Source of the DNA: CAIYRG01 sp965247505
GTDB taxonomy: Bacteria; Pseudomonadota; Alphaproteobacteria; Micropepsales; Micropepsaceae
DNA length: 64,000 nt
NCBI GenBank assembly: GCA_965247505.1
Contig: OZ252020.1
Location: forward strand, 4,216,001 to 4,280,000
Direction: 5' to 3'
Position 1 is the stretch's first letter; each line of letters opens with the position of its first letter. This document shows positions 26,170-35,726 of this stretch, in pieces. The position numbers and the translations under genes were made by a program. A model generated the notes under the pieces. That model was not told where the DNA came from, searched no databases, and worked only from the letters and a program-made list of their open reading frames with translations.

Positions 26170-27050
26170 TGGCGAAGGGTGTGCCAAAGGCAACTCATAC
26201 TGGGGAACTGAAAATAGGCCCTGTTACAATTGATTGTGCTGTTCTTGAGGACGGCACGCGCGTTCTTACTCAATCCGGCTTTCTTTCCGCGCTGGGCCAA
26301 TCAACCAAACCAGCGGGCCACAGAATAGGTTTCGAAGAAGTAGCCCCCTTTTTGGCCTCAAACAACCTAAAACCGTTTGTAAGCAAAGAGTTAACAGCTT
26401 CGACAACAAAGATAAGATTCAGCCCTTTTCGCGGTGGACGCGCCGTTGGGTATAAGGCGGAACTTCTTCCACAAGTTTGCGAGGTATATTTAGCGGCGCG
26501 GGATGCTGGCGTACTAATGTCCTCGCAACTCCTCTCCGCCGCCGCATGCGATCTTCTCATGCGAGGCTTTGCCCGCCTCGGCATCATCGGGCTTGTCGAC
26601 GAGGCCACCGGCTATCAGCGTGTACGCGAGGAGCGGGCGCTTGCGACGATATTGGAGCGGTACATCGCCAAAGAGTTCAAACCCTGGAGCAAGACGTTCC
26701 CCTATGAGTTCTACGAGCTGATCTACAAACTCAAACACTGGCCAGGGCCGGACGGCCATAAGCGCACACCCCTTATCGGCCAATATACCAACGACGTTGT
26801 CTATGACCGTCTCGCTCCTGGCGTGTTGGCCGAGTTGAAGCGCCTCAACCCGAAACTGCCAACCGGTCGTCGGAAAACCACGCATCACCAATGGTTCACG
26901 CCGGACTTCGGCCACCCGAAGCTGAAGGAACATTTGGTTGGCGTGATGGCCCTCATGCGCGCCGCGCCAAATTGGACCGTGTTTACGCGCAGCCTTCAGC
27001 GCGCATACCCGAAGCTGAATGAAACAATACCGTTACCGCTGGACGATTGA
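26169..27050 (+). CDS. P63C-domain protein
   Basis: 293 residues. The C-terminal half has the P63C domain pattern: YQRVREERALATILERYI, LKPW-like EFKPWSKTFPYEFYELIYKLKHW, then LAPGVLAELKRLNPK and HHQWFTPDFGHPKLKEHL with IGVMALMR-type end (here VGVMALMRAA). The first half includes VLTQSGFLSALGQS, usual for these proteins. P63C proteins are found on phages, plasmids and within IS1595-like elements; their biochemical role is not known. It is translationally joined to the transposase remnant before it, which suggests that it came in as a passenger. IS1595 copy C begins 31 bp after the stop. Confidence 0.82.
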   Translation: MAKGVPKATHTGELKIGPVTIDCAVLEDGTRVLTQSGFLSALGQSTKPAGHRIGFEEVAPFLASNNLKPFVSKELTASTTKIRFSPFRGGRAVGYKAELLPQVCEVYLAARDAGVLMSSQLLSAAACDLLMRGFARLGIIGLVDEATGYQRVREERALATILERYIAKEFKPWSKTFPYEFYELIYKLKHWPGPDGHKRTPLIGQYTNDVVYDRLAPGVLAELKRLNPKLPTGRRKTTHHQWFTPDFGHPKLKEHLVGVMALMRAAPNWTVFTRSLQRAYPKLNETIPLPLDD

Positions 27051-27080
27051 CTCCCGTCACGCACTTAGCCCACAATCTTC

Positions 27081-28161
27081 CTTGCCTACCCGGTTAACGC
27101 CCATGACCGCTACATGTAGGGTGCCGCCACTCTCCCGAGTAAAGCTCGGCATAGGTTGGAGTAGAGGTGTCGCCCGCGATGCCGAGCAATGAGCGGAAGG
27201 CGTTGAACGGGGAGAACCGCCTGTTGAAGCGGAAGGTGAACTCGTTGAGGTAGGCTTGTAGGTGCTGGTGGCTAACGCCGTGGTGGGTCCCGATCAGCCA
27301 CGTCTTCAGGTTGGCGAAAACCAGATGGATGATCGGCAGGTATTGCTCGGCAACAGCGAAGTGCTCATAGCCGCGCTTACCGAGGGCGGCATAGCCGCTC
27401 CAATCGTCAGTAACGATCAGCGATCCCGGCGCGACGGTGCTCTCGACGAACCCACAGAGCGACTCAGCGCTACGGTCGAGCACGACGGCGAGCCGAACGC
27501 GTCCGGCATAGCGTCCGTCTTTCCGGTTGTCGAGCTTGGTGCCCGGCTTTCGATGACGCACCTCGATGGCACAGGAGACGGGAACCCTGTGGTGAACACC
27601 ACGGCCTTCCCCAAGCGTTCGCCCGCCAACCCAGGGTTCGTCCACCTCAACATGGTTCTTGGGCTGTCCACCGATCCTGTCTTGGTTGGGCCGCACCATG
27701 CCCGAGCGGAGCTTGTGGAGAATTTGAAAGGCCGTCTCGTAGCGCGCAAGACCAAGTTGCCGCTGAAACTGCACGGCGGACATGCCGGGCGTCTGACTGG
27801 CGACCAGATAAGCGGCACAGAACCAGACGTTCAGCGGAGTGTGGCTACGCTCCATCACTGTTCCCACCGTCAGCCCGGTGTTCTGGCGGCACTTGCGGCA
27901 GCGCAGGACGCCAGGGCGGTTTTCAAAGTGGAACGGCTCTCCCGCCGTGCCGCAGTGCGGGCAGGCAAAGCCGTCTCCCCAGCGGGCTTTCTCCAGGTAG
28001 GCGGCGCAGGCCGCATCATCGGGGAAAAGTCGCTGGAACTCGGGTAGCGAATGCGGGAATGGGAGACCGGCGCGGTCGAGAACATCCATGGCGCGCTCCC
28101 CTATATCCGGTTTGCGCCCATTCTAGCCCTAGTGGGTGTGGGTGTAAACCGGATAGGCAAG
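27081..28161 (-). mobile_element. IS1595-family element, copy C (complete)
   Basis: 1,081 bp from CTTGCCTACCCGGTT to its inverse, with a perfect 8-bp target duplication CAATCTTC at 27073-27080 and 28162-28169. The transposase runs on the minus strand. A one-base change (CTACC for CTATC) is seen in the left repeat. Confidence 0.95.
27094..28089 (-). CDS. IS1595-family (ISXO2-like) transposase, copy C
   Basis: 331 residues, full length. Zinc ribbon with CPHC and CRKC (residues about 43-68), TVGTVMERSHTPL before the DDE core, first Asp in VDEPWVGG, second in IVTDDWSGY, then SHQHLQAYLNEFTFRFNRRF. Copies C and A have P where B and D have T after the first DE; ISXO2 proteins normally have VDETY/W, so C may be weaker or inactive. 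Other single differences from copy D include FCAAYLVA for FWAAYLVA. Confidence 0.92.
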   Translation of the reverse strand: MDVLDRAGLPFPHSLPEFQRLFPDDAACAAYLEKARWGDGFACPHCGTAGEPFHFENRPGVLRCRKCRQNTGLTVGTVMERSHTPLNVWFCAAYLVASQTPGMSAVQFQRQLGLARYETAFQILHKLRSGMVRPNQDRIGGQPKNHVEVDEPWVGGRTLGEGRGVHHRVPVSCAIEVRHRKPGTKLDNRKDGRYAGRVRLAVVLDRSAESLCGFVESTVAPGSLIVTDDWSGYAALGKRGYEHFAVAEQYLPIIHLVFANLKTWLIGTHHGVSHQHLQAYLNEFTFRFNRRFSPFNAFRSLLGIAGDTSTPTYAELYSGEWRHPTCSGHGR

Positions 28162-28308
28162 CAATCTTCCTGCAACTATTGTGCAGAGACCCCGCTTTGC
28201 TGGGTTATCTGCTGAATATAACAGCCTTACGACGCGGTTTGGGGTAGCTCCTCTGGCCTTGGCGCATCGCGGGACTAAATACCTTTAGTAAGGTGGGAGG
28301 AGATCATA

Positions 28309-28692
28309 ATGTACCGTAATTTAGGTGTTGTATTGTTGGCACTCGGCTTGACAAATTGTGCTTCAATTATCGACGGAACAACACAGGAAATAGTTATAAA
28401 CACGAATCCGACCGACGCCTGCTGTGTTTTGAATAGACAAGGCGTCTCCATCGGGACCGTGGAACAAACGCCCGGTGGCGTCACCATCCAGAAAACAAAA
28501 GAAGATATTACGGTTGTCTGCGACAAAGAGGGATACCAGACGGCCACGCACCTTTCCAACTCTGGAATCCAGGGTTCGACATGGGGAAATATTGTTCTCG
28601 GCGGGGGTGTTGGCTGGGCGATAGACTCTGCCAGAGGGGCCGATAATTACTATGAAACCCCAGTGAATATTACCCTCTTGCCTGAAGGGTAG
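28309..28692 (+). CDS. Small lipoprotein of unknown function
   Basis: 127 residues with a lipoprotein signal (LGVVLLALGLTNC). After it come SIIDGTTQEIVINTNP and GVSIGTVEQTPGGVTIQKTKEDITVVC, a PEGA-like beta-sandwich pattern common in small outer-membrane or periplasmic lipoproteins of Proteobacteria, then GNIVLGGGVGWAIDSARGADNYY, a glycine-rich hydrophobic segment usual for that group. There are three Cys after the lipid Cys, two adjacent (ACCVL) and one at VVCDK, so a disulfide is possible. Preceded by a GGAGGAG ribosome site. Role unknown. Confidence 0.75.
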   Translation: MYRNLGVVLLALGLTNCASIIDGTTQEIVINTNPTDACCVLNRQGVSIGTVEQTPGGVTIQKTKEDITVVCDKEGYQTATHLSNSGIQGSTWGNIVLGGGVGWAIDSARGADNYYETPVNITLLPEG

Positions 28693-29431
28693 GAATCGAC
28701 TGCGGAAATACCATTATCTAGGCAATTCCAAAAGAAAAACTGGCCCGAAACCGAGAAACCCATCCGCTTTTCGATACCGAGGGAATCACCCGTCATCTCG
28801 AAACGGCCTTTGTAACGATGTGGACTTGCTATCGAGAGAGCAGGCCGCCTAGGGCATTCGCCGTCGGAGGCTGAGACCCAAGGTCGACCATCCTCGAATA
28901 AACGCAGTCTCCTATTGAATTTGCAGGGTGCAACAAAGCGCTTTTGGCGCTTGTGCTTCTTTGTCGTTGAGAGTTCGAGGCGATTCGCAATCCCCAATCC
29001 TATTTGGTGATCAATTATGTCTGGGAATCAGCTGTGGACTCACCTAGGTCTGAATTCGCGCGATAAATAGGAGCACCAGCCCAAAATATTCAGCGTGTAA
29101 GCGTTGTAGCTATGTGACAGTTAGAAAAATTGGTTCATGGGGCCGGTAGCCGTTCCGAGGGCCAAATATATCTAACTAATTGATATCCCTAATATTATTC
29201 TAATTACCCTTGAATCCTTTAACTAAAATTATGTCCGGGATATTTATACTTTCCTAGTAATTATATTTTGACGAACGCTCATTCTATGTATATTGCCTAC
29301 ACAATATGAAGGGATATTCTTGGGGAGGAAGCGGCGATTTTCTTGCACTTCTTAAGGATGGAATTGATTTGTTTACGTCAACTTTTGTTGTGGGCGCCAA
29401 CAACGCGGTCGCATTTTCTGGGGAATTAGCA
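28693..29431 (+). promoter_or_regulatory. Long leader region before the first TonB-dependent receptor
   Basis: About 740 bp with no gene I can support. The last 300 bp are clearly richer in A+T than the surroundings. TTGACG at 29268-29273 with TATATT at 29289-29294 (15-bp gap), or TATTGC at 29291-29296 (17-bp gap), are weak promoter candidates. The frame of the receptor is open from an ATG at 29306, but the start at 29432 is shared with the paralogue. Confidence 0.35.
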
Positions 29432-32400
29432 ATGAATTCAGTAGCTTCTAGGGTACGTGGTTCGCGCGCGTCTAATCTCGCTGCGCTTTTAGGTACCGCG
29501 TCATTCGTCGCAATTGGGAGCGGCGCGGCGCAAGCTCAGGTAGCGGAAGTCGTGATCACAGGTTCGTTGATCGCCGGTGCTGGTGCTGTCGGCGTTCCGG
29601 TTACAGCGGTGGGCGAGGAAGAATTCCTAGAACAGGGTGCCATTACCGTTGCGGACATGCTCTACAGCGTGCCCTCGCTCCAGGTCGATGCGTCACTGAC
29701 GTCCCTACGTGGTGGCGGTACGACCGGTTATGGCCAAAATGTTGCTATTCATGGCTTTGAAGGTTCCGGCGGCGACGCCATCACCCTGATGACCATCAAT
29801 AACCGTCGTTGGCCAATTCAAGGCCATGGAGGCGACACGGTCGACCCCTCGATTATCCCCCAGCTAGCGGTCGAGCGTGTTGATATTCTGACAGCAGGTG
29901 CGTCTGCGGTTTATGGTTCGGACGCCATTGTCGGTGTTATCAACGTCATCTTGAAGCGCAACTTCGAAGGCTCGGTCAGCCAGGTCAACTTCTCGACCCC
30001 GGTTCATATCAGCCAAGGCTTTAAGGTTACCGCGAGCCATCTCCACGGAGTCAGCTGGGATACGGGTAACATCACTCTGACGGGTGAAGCCTATTTCCAC
30101 CAGCGCGTTCGGGCCTCGGCCATTGGTCGCGATAAATACACCACCAATTTTAGCGAAACCGGCAACCTCGGCTATGACATCACGCCGACCGCGCTAAGTC
30201 ATCCTGGAATTGTCATGCTTGGCCGGCCCCGGGGTCCGGAATCAGATGCGGTATCCGGTGACACGCCGGGTGGCGTGCTCACCGACAACCCCAATTTCTA
30301 CTCGGCATACCCCGATGGTATTCCGGACGATTTCAATCCCATTACCGGGACGCGTTTTTGCTCAAATTGTTACAGCATGCCGCATGGCATCGGCCAGGTA
30401 TACGACGGTTCGCCCGAACCGGCAGGAAATTGGACTGCCATCGCGGCCAATAAATGGACTATTGGGCAGCGCAATGAAGAGAACCAGCGGATCAATTACG
30501 ACGATAGCTGGGCACTGCCGCAAATGCAGCGCGAGGCCTTTGTCGGCACGCTCAACCAGGTTTTGACAGACGATTTATTTGGCCTGGGCGAAGTGGAACT
30601 TCACGGCACGATGTTCTACTCCAACCGTAAAGGCCAGATGCATTTCGGCATCAACACCAATAGTGGTAACTCGCGCGAACACGCTTCTTTCCGCAGAGCG
30701 GATAGAGGCGCCTCTGTTTCGCTTGACAATCCGTATATTCCGACGGGCATCTTGGCGGCGTTGACCGCCAACCGGCAGGCTCATACGGATTATTTCTTCG
30801 AGCAGGAACTCGACGATCTTTACAATGACTCATTTGACGATTGGATTTCCAATTATGCGTTGGATCCCGACAATCCGACCGCGGGCGAGCTTGAGGACGC
30901 TAAGGCGTCTGGTCTCGACGAAAGGAACGACGCGGATAATCGTGCCGCCGCCTTGACCGCCGCGGAGCGTTCTTCGAACCGTGATGGCGACCTTCAAGTG
31001 CAAATTAATGCGACACCGTACATGGGCAGCGCATCGCGCATCAGTTTTGAAAACGTCGCCACCCGTTATGAATTCGGGTTTAACTTCAACAGCCTGCCAT
31101 TTGGCTGGATCGGCGACATGTTCTATTCGATGAGTAACGAGCAGAACGACACGCAGTCGACCGTGACGATCAACCGGGACCGCGCTTTTGCGGCTTTGGG
31201 TGGTACGGTCGGCGCGGATGCACCGTTCACGGAATACACCAAGCCGGACGACGTTCCTTTTCTTAACATTTTCTGCGACGCGCTCACATACGGAACGGCT
31301 TGTAACTCGCGCAAGACACTGGATTACATCCTAGGTAGCCGATTGCAGAATAATCAATGGCGCATTCGCCACTTAGGAGCTAATTTTTCCGGCCCGTTAT
31401 TCGAGCTTCCCTCGGGTGAGATCCTCGCCGGTATTAGTACCGAGCATACTTCGCAGCATTTTTGGGTCAATAATTACGGCAATCATGGAACTGCCCATGG
31501 TCAGGCCCTCAAAGCTGAAGAACTTGAAGTTGCGACTCGCGTCGCGCACGCCTTCTTCGGCCAGTTGAATATTCCGGTATTGGGCGGGGAATGGTCGATC
31601 CCAGGATTTGTCGAAGGTCTCGATGTCGAGTTCGGCTATCGCGTCGATAAATACGACTTCCAAGATTCATATATTAAGACCCCGAAAGTTCAGGCGACAT
31701 TGCTACTCGGCCAAGGCATTTCGCTTCGTGGTGCGTGGGGCAAGTCCTTCCGCGCTCCGGGCTTCGCCCAAACTGGGGTATCCACGGGCTCGCGTGCCAT
31801 TGGTGCCAACCGCCTGCAGGGTGCCGGTAGCGACGATTTCTTGTTCGATTGCAGCAATGAGGAAAATGGGTCGGCGTCAGGCACTGCGGCTCCGGGTTCG
31901 GCGACGGCTGCGTTTAATCCCGCTTGCTTAGGCGGTGCCGGGTTTGAAGAGTTCGACGTACCACCCGTCGTTGAAATCGCCGGCGGCTCCGGGCTTGGCA
32001 GCTTTGCCCGAGGGGTCTCGCAAGCGTTGCGTCCGGGCGGGCCGCCAAAGGGATTGGGTCCGGAAACTGCCGAGCAATATGTCTTTGGCTTTAATATCGC
32101 ACCTCTCGATGGCATTTTTGCCGGTCTTAATCTTGATGTTTCCTATTTTAACATCAAAATCTCCGACACGATCCGCGGCGACGAGTCCGGCAACCAGGAT
32201 CCGGATAATCCACTGGCACGGCATCTTTTCCTCCTCCGCCCATCGCGTGTTGGAGGGTTCTTAGACAACGGCGCAAATGATGCGGAATTCGATGCGATCA
32301 TAGCTGCGTTTGCGGCACTGCCGGCATCGACCTCGACCTTCGATAGATTCCTGCCAGTTGACGCCATTATGGATGGCGCCAATGCCAACCTTGGTTTCAT

Positions 32401-33031
32401 TCAATTAAAAGGTATCGACTGGAGTTTCCGCTATGATTGGGACATGGGCAATTTGGGCTCGTTCCACGTTGGAAACAGCGGCTATTTTGAAATCGATCAG
32501 CTGGAACAAGCCAATTCAGAAAGCCCGGTTGAATCGCTCTATGGCGGCGTGACCGGTGATGACGGCGTGCGCCAGGGCGAGAATTCCGGTGCTCAAATGC
32601 AGCGCTTACGCACTCGAGCCGGTTGGACCGATGGCACCTGGAGCACCACCCTCTTCGCTACCACGTGGCTCCATCAAGGTCCGAACACCAATATCAGACT
32701 GCCGGGCTGTTTCTGGGAACCCGGGTTCGGCGAAGGAGATTGCTATCCCGGCTCACCCTATTACCCGCAGGCAAATCCCGATGGAGGCTTTTATAATACC
32801 TCTCCGGGCTGGACACAGTTTGATGTCAACTTCTCCTACAATACCGGGATGATGCCCACGAACTCGTATCTGCAAAACTTGAACATTTCTCTGACCGTCA
32901 ACAACTTCCTTGATGCAGATCCTCCCTTTACTTACAACTCGCGCGGCAGGGCCCGCGAAATCCGCGCTTATGACGATCGTTTCGCAGAGCTCGGTCGTTT
33001 CGCCAGCCTTACCCTTACCAAGACCTGGTAA
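29432..33031 (+). CDS. TonB-dependent outer-membrane receptor, paralogue 1
   Basis: 1,199 residues from the ATG at 29432; this start, its GGGGAATTAG leader and MNS.ASRVRGSRASNL are shared with paralogue 2. A signal peptide ending GAAQAQ is followed by a TonB-box-like EVVITGSLI, a plug domain (ADMLYSVPSLQVD, VERVDILTAGASAVYGSDAI, GVINVILKRNFEG) and a long barrel ending in SLTKTW. Such proteins bring large or scarce ligands through the outer membrane with energy from TonB-ExbBD. At 1,200 residues it is at the large end of the family, resembling the big receptors often set beside tailoring oxygenases and halogenases in alphaproteobacteria. Paired Cys in outer segments (CSNCYS, CFWEPGFGEGDC) suggest disulfides in loops. 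Ligand unknown. Confidence 0.92.
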   Translation: MNSVASRVRGSRASNLAALLGTASFVAIGSGAAQAQVAEVVITGSLIAGAGAVGVPVTAVGEEEFLEQGAITVADMLYSVPSLQVDASLTSLRGGGTTGYGQNVAIHGFEGSGGDAITLMTINNRRWPIQGHGGDTVDPSIIPQLAVERVDILTAGASAVYGSDAIVGVINVILKRNFEGSVSQVNFSTPVHISQGFKVTASHLHGVSWDTGNITLTGEAYFHQRVRASAIGRDKYTTNFSETGNLGYDITPTALSHPGIVMLGRPRGPESDAVSGDTPGGVLTDNPNFYSAYPDGIPDDFNPITGTRFCSNCYSMPHGIGQVYDGSPEPAGNWTAIAANKWTIGQRNEENQRINYDDSWALPQMQREAFVGTLNQVLTDDLFGLGEVELHGTMFYSNRKGQMHFGINTNSGNSREHASFRRADRGASVSLDNPYIPTGILAALTANRQAHTDYFFEQELDDLYNDSFDDWISNYALDPDNPTAGELEDAKASGLDERNDADNRAAALTAAERSSNRDGDLQVQINATPYMGSASRISFENVATRYEFGFNFNSLPFGWIGDMFYSMSNEQNDTQSTVTINRDRAFAALGGTVGADAPFTEYTKPDDVPFLNIFCDALTYGTACNSRKTLDYILGSRLQNNQWRIRHLGANFSGPLFELPSGEILAGISTEHTSQHFWVNNYGNHGTAHGQALKAEELEVATRVAHAFFGQLNIPVLGGEWSIPGFVEGLDVEFGYRVDKYDFQDSYIKTPKVQATLLLGQGISLRGAWGKSFRAPGFAQTGVSTGSRAIGANRLQGAGSDDFLFDCSNEENGSASGTAAPGSATAAFNPACLGGAGFEEFDVPPVVEIAGGSGLGSFARGVSQALRPGGPPKGLGPETAEQYVFGFNIAPLDGIFAGLNLDVSYFNIKISDTIRGDESGNQDPDNPLARHLFLLRPSRVGGFLDNGANDAEFDAIIAAFAALPASTSTFDRFLPVDAIMDGANANLGFIQLKGIDWSFRYDWDMGNLGSFHVGNSGYFEIDQLEQANSESPVESLYGGVTGDDGVRQGENSGAQMQRLRTRAGWTDGTWSTTLFATTWLHQGPNTNIRLPGCFWEPGFGEGDCYPGSPYYPQANPDGGFYNTSPGWTQFDVNFSYNTGMMPTNSYLQNLNISLTVNNFLDADPPFTYNSRGRAREIRAYDDRFAELGRFASLTLTKTW

Positions 33032-33061
33032 AGCTTCAGCGTAAGATTGTTGAATAGTTTC

Positions 33062-33099
33062 AGGCCGCGATCCGAAAGGATCGTGGCCTTTTCTTTTTT
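33062..33099 (+). terminator. Rho-independent terminator of receptor 1
   Basis: GGCCGCGATCC-GAAA-GGATCGTGGCC forms an 11-pair stem with a GAAA loop (one G-T pair), directly followed by TTTTCTTTTTT. It begins 31 bp after the stop, and its left arm recurs after receptor 2. Confidence 0.92.
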
Positions 33100-33198
33100 G
33101 ACTTCAACTATTGCGACATGACCTTCTCGCAATTTTACAGTTTGCCAAAATTGCGAACCCCTAGGTCGTGTTGCTGCAAAACATTTTAATGTTCGTTC

Positions 33199-34279
33199 CT
33201 TGCCTATCCGGTTAACGCCCATGACCGCTACATGTAGGGTGCCGCCACTCTCCCGAGTAAAGCTCGGCATAGGTTGGAGCAGAGGTGTCGCCCGCGATGC
33301 CGAGCAATGAGCGGAAGGCGTTGAACGGGTAGAACCGCCTGTTGAAGCGGAAGGTGAACTCGTTGAGGTAGGCTTGTAGGTGCTGGTGGCTAACGCCGTG
33401 GTGGATCCCGATCAGCCACGTCTTCAGGTTGGCGAAAACCAGATGGATGATCGGCAGGTATTGCTCGGCAACAGCGAAGTGCTCATAGCCGCGCTTACCG
33501 AGGCCAGCATAGCCGCTCCAATCGTCAGTAACGATCAGCGATCCCGGCGCGACGGTGCTCTCGACGAACCCACAGAGCGACTCGGCGCTACGGTCGAGCA
33601 CGACGGCGAGCCGAACGCGTCCGGCATAGCGTCCGTCTTTCCGGTTGTCGAGCTTGGTGCCCGGCTTTCGATGACGCACCTCGATGGCACAGGAGACGGG
33701 AACCTTGTGGTGAACACCACGGCCTTCCCCACGCGTTCGCCCGCCAACCCAGGTTTCGTCCACCTCAACATGGTTCTTGGGCTGTCCACCGCTCCTGTCT
33801 TGGTTGGGCCGCACCATGCCCGAGCGGAGCTTGTGGAGAATTTGAAAGGCCGTCTCGTAGCGCGAAAGACCAAGTTGCCGCTGAAACTGCACGGCGGACA
33901 TGCCGGGCGTCTGACTGGCGACCAGATAAGCGGCCCAGAACCAGACGTTCAGCGGAGTGGGGCTACGCTCCATCACTGTTCCCACCGTCAGCCCGGTGTT
34001 CTGGCGGCACTTGCGGCAGCGCAGGACGCCAGGGCGGTTTTCAAAGTGGAACGGCTCTCCCGCCGTGCCGCAGTGCGGGCAGGCAAAGCCGTCTCCCCAG
34101 CGGGCTTTCTCCAGGTAGGCGGCGCAGGCCGCATCATCGGGGAAAAGTCGCTGGAACTCGGGTAGCGAATGCGGGAATGGGAGATCGGCGCGGTCGAGAA
34201 CATCCATGGCGCGCTCCCCTATATCCGGTTTGCGCCCATTCTAGCCCTAGCGGGTGTGGGTGTAAACCGGATAGGCAAG
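33199..34279 (-). mobile_element. IS1595-family element, copy D (complete)
   Basis: 1,081 bp with CTTGCCTATCCGGTT ends and a perfect 8-bp target duplication GTTCGTTC at 33191-33198 and 34280-34287. It sits between the terminator of receptor 1 and the convergent regulator gene. Confidence 0.96.
33212..34207 (-). CDS. IS1595-family (ISXO2-like) transposase, copy D
   Basis: 331 residues and complete: zinc ribbon with CPHC/CRKC, first Asp in VDETWVGG, second in IVTDDWSGY, SHQHLQAYLNEFTFRFNRRF near the C-terminus. With the standard T after the first DE it is the best candidate for the active transposase of this family in the window. Differences from copy C are few (about ten residues), so the four copies spread recently. 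Confidence 0.94.
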   Translation of the reverse strand: MDVLDRADLPFPHSLPEFQRLFPDDAACAAYLEKARWGDGFACPHCGTAGEPFHFENRPGVLRCRKCRQNTGLTVGTVMERSPTPLNVWFWAAYLVASQTPGMSAVQFQRQLGLSRYETAFQILHKLRSGMVRPNQDRSGGQPKNHVEVDETWVGGRTRGEGRGVHHKVPVSCAIEVRHRKPGTKLDNRKDGRYAGRVRLAVVLDRSAESLCGFVESTVAPGSLIVTDDWSGYAGLGKRGYEHFAVAEQYLPIIHLVFANLKTWLIGIHHGVSHQHLQAYLNEFTFRFNRRFYPFNAFRSLLGIAGDTSAPTYAELYSGEWRHPTCSGHGR

Positions 34280-34494
34280 GTTCGTTCATACCAAGTGCTA
34301 ATATATGGGGATGGTTGCTGTTAGTTACACGTCTTAATTTTGAGTTCTAAGCTTCCAAGTCCCCATGGCGCTAAGCTTCTTGATGCATCAAAGGCTCGAT
34401 GCTTCGCTTTTAAATTATCAATCAGCGTGGCCACGCGTGCTTATTTCGAAAACCCCATTCACGGCTTTCGATCTTCGTCACGACTAGTACCGCT

Positions 34495-35205
34495 TCAATG
34501 TAATTGCGTGCCAGAGCTGTCCGGCTCTTTGCTGACATGCATGTGCCAATGTATAGCGTTTTGAAGAAGTTCACGCGAATCGCTGAAGGCGAGTTTATTC
34601 TTGATTCGCGTGCAATAGGCTTGGATGGTCTTTACGCTCAAATGAAGTTCTTCGGCTATGTCGCGTGGACTACGACCTTGGCCAAGAAAGGAATAGACCT
34701 CAAATTCCCTTTGACTGAGTCGATCGACAAGGGAGTTGCTCGTCAGCGTTTCTCCATTAACGAATCGTTTTGCGAATTCCGCCTTAAGATCCAAACTCAG
34801 GTAAATGCCGCCTTGGAGCACATCTGTGATGGCTTCAATTACGTGTTCAGCAGACTCGGTTTTCATTATGTAGCCGCTGGCGCCGGCACGGATTACCCGT
34901 TCCGCATATATCCTTTCTTCAAGTTCGGAAAGCACAAGAATTTTTATTTTGGAATTGTGCGCATGTAAATGTTTGATTGTTTCAAGGCTAGGGGTGAAGT
35001 GAAACAAAATATCCAAGGCAACGAGATCAGGTTCTTCCTCCAGAATTTCTTGTTTAGCTTTAATTGTATTTCCTGATTGGCCGCAAATGTATAAGCCATT
35101 TCGGGAAAAAATTGTTGAAAGCCCCCCGCGCATTATTGGATTTTCATCGAGAATGAATACACGCGCATCTAGTACGGATGTTGCCGCCGTTCCTGCCCTT
35201 GACAT
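34495..35205 (-). CDS. NarL/FixJ-type response regulator
   Basis: 236 residues. A receiver domain (residues about 14-130) with the acidic pair in FILDENP, the phosphoryl-acceptor Asp in LVALDILFH, Ser in VLSELEE and Lys in YIMKTES; then a LuxR-type HTH (LSQREFEVYSFLGQGRSPRD, LHLSVKTIQAYCTRIKNKL). It should bind DNA as a dimer after phosphorylation. No histidine kinase gene is near. It lies between two receptor genes and reads away from receptor 2, which makes it a candidate regulator of the island; that is inference from place only. Confidence 0.88.
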   Translation of the reverse strand: MSRAGTAATSVLDARVFILDENPIMRGGLSTIFSRNGLYICGQSGNTIKAKQEILEEEPDLVALDILFHFTPSLETIKHLHAHNSKIKILVLSELEERIYAERVIRAGASGYIMKTESAEHVIEAITDVLQGGIYLSLDLKAEFAKRFVNGETLTSNSLVDRLSQREFEVYSFLGQGRSPRDIAEELHLSVKTIQAYCTRIKNKLAFSDSRELLQNAIHWHMHVSKEPDSSGTQLH

Positions 35206-35726
35206 ACTACCCCCTATCGCAAAATGCCTTCGGTACTCCTAACTTCCCCAAATTGGGACTACACGTTTGTCAGGCTAGCACCTACTGGGTGCTATACCTA
35301 TCTTTTACCTTCTAGCGCAAAAATGTGGATAAAAGCTGCTGAAATTACTGCCTTTTCCTACTTCGATGTCCGCGCCTTGGGGCTACTAATTTTATTTGGC
35401 TGACGGTGTTTTGTCCGCTTTTAAAGGCCGCCGCTCGCAAATTTGTGGGCTATGTAGATCACCTACCTACAATCTTCACTAAACAAATCGTATTTCAAAA
35501 TGAGATGAAACCCGTAATTTCGCCTCACATACATCCTCTCGGTCAATCGTTAAACATTCAATACGACTTAAATATGCAGTGGCAGTTGCCGTTCGGCGCG
35601 GCCTTTTGTGCGTTGCTCGAATGGTACGTTTACGAGTTGCAACGGCATGTGGGGCAAACGATCTGAGTACGGATCTTAGTTTTGGTGAGACCAAATTAAC
35701 AATCGATTGGTTCGGGGGAATTAGAA
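35206..35726. other. Divergent intergenic region between regulator and receptor 2
   Basis: 521 bp between divergent starts. It should hold the promoters of both and possibly operator sites of the regulator. The final bases (GGGGGAATTAGAA before the ATG) match the leader of receptor 1. An 86-codon frame at 35406-35666 shows no family pattern and is not called. Confidence 0.45.

Noticed and set aside
27049..27062. TTGACTCCC after the P63C gene, like part of the R-M transposon repeat
   Set aside because: Only nine bases agree, and there is no partner repeat upstream of the transposase remnant.
27262..28047. 261-codon open frame opposite the IS1595 transposase, repeated opposite all copies
   Set aside because: It is the mirror of a GC-rich gene whose codon use leaves the opposite frame open; no ribosome site and no family pattern.
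28650..28997. 115-codon minus-strand frame after the small lipoprotein
   Set aside because: Very basic translation, no start signal, overlaps the lipoprotein end; likely chance.
34504..34968. 154-codon plus-strand frame opposite the response regulator
   Set aside because: Fully inside the regulator gene, which has clear domain motifs; the antisense translation has none.
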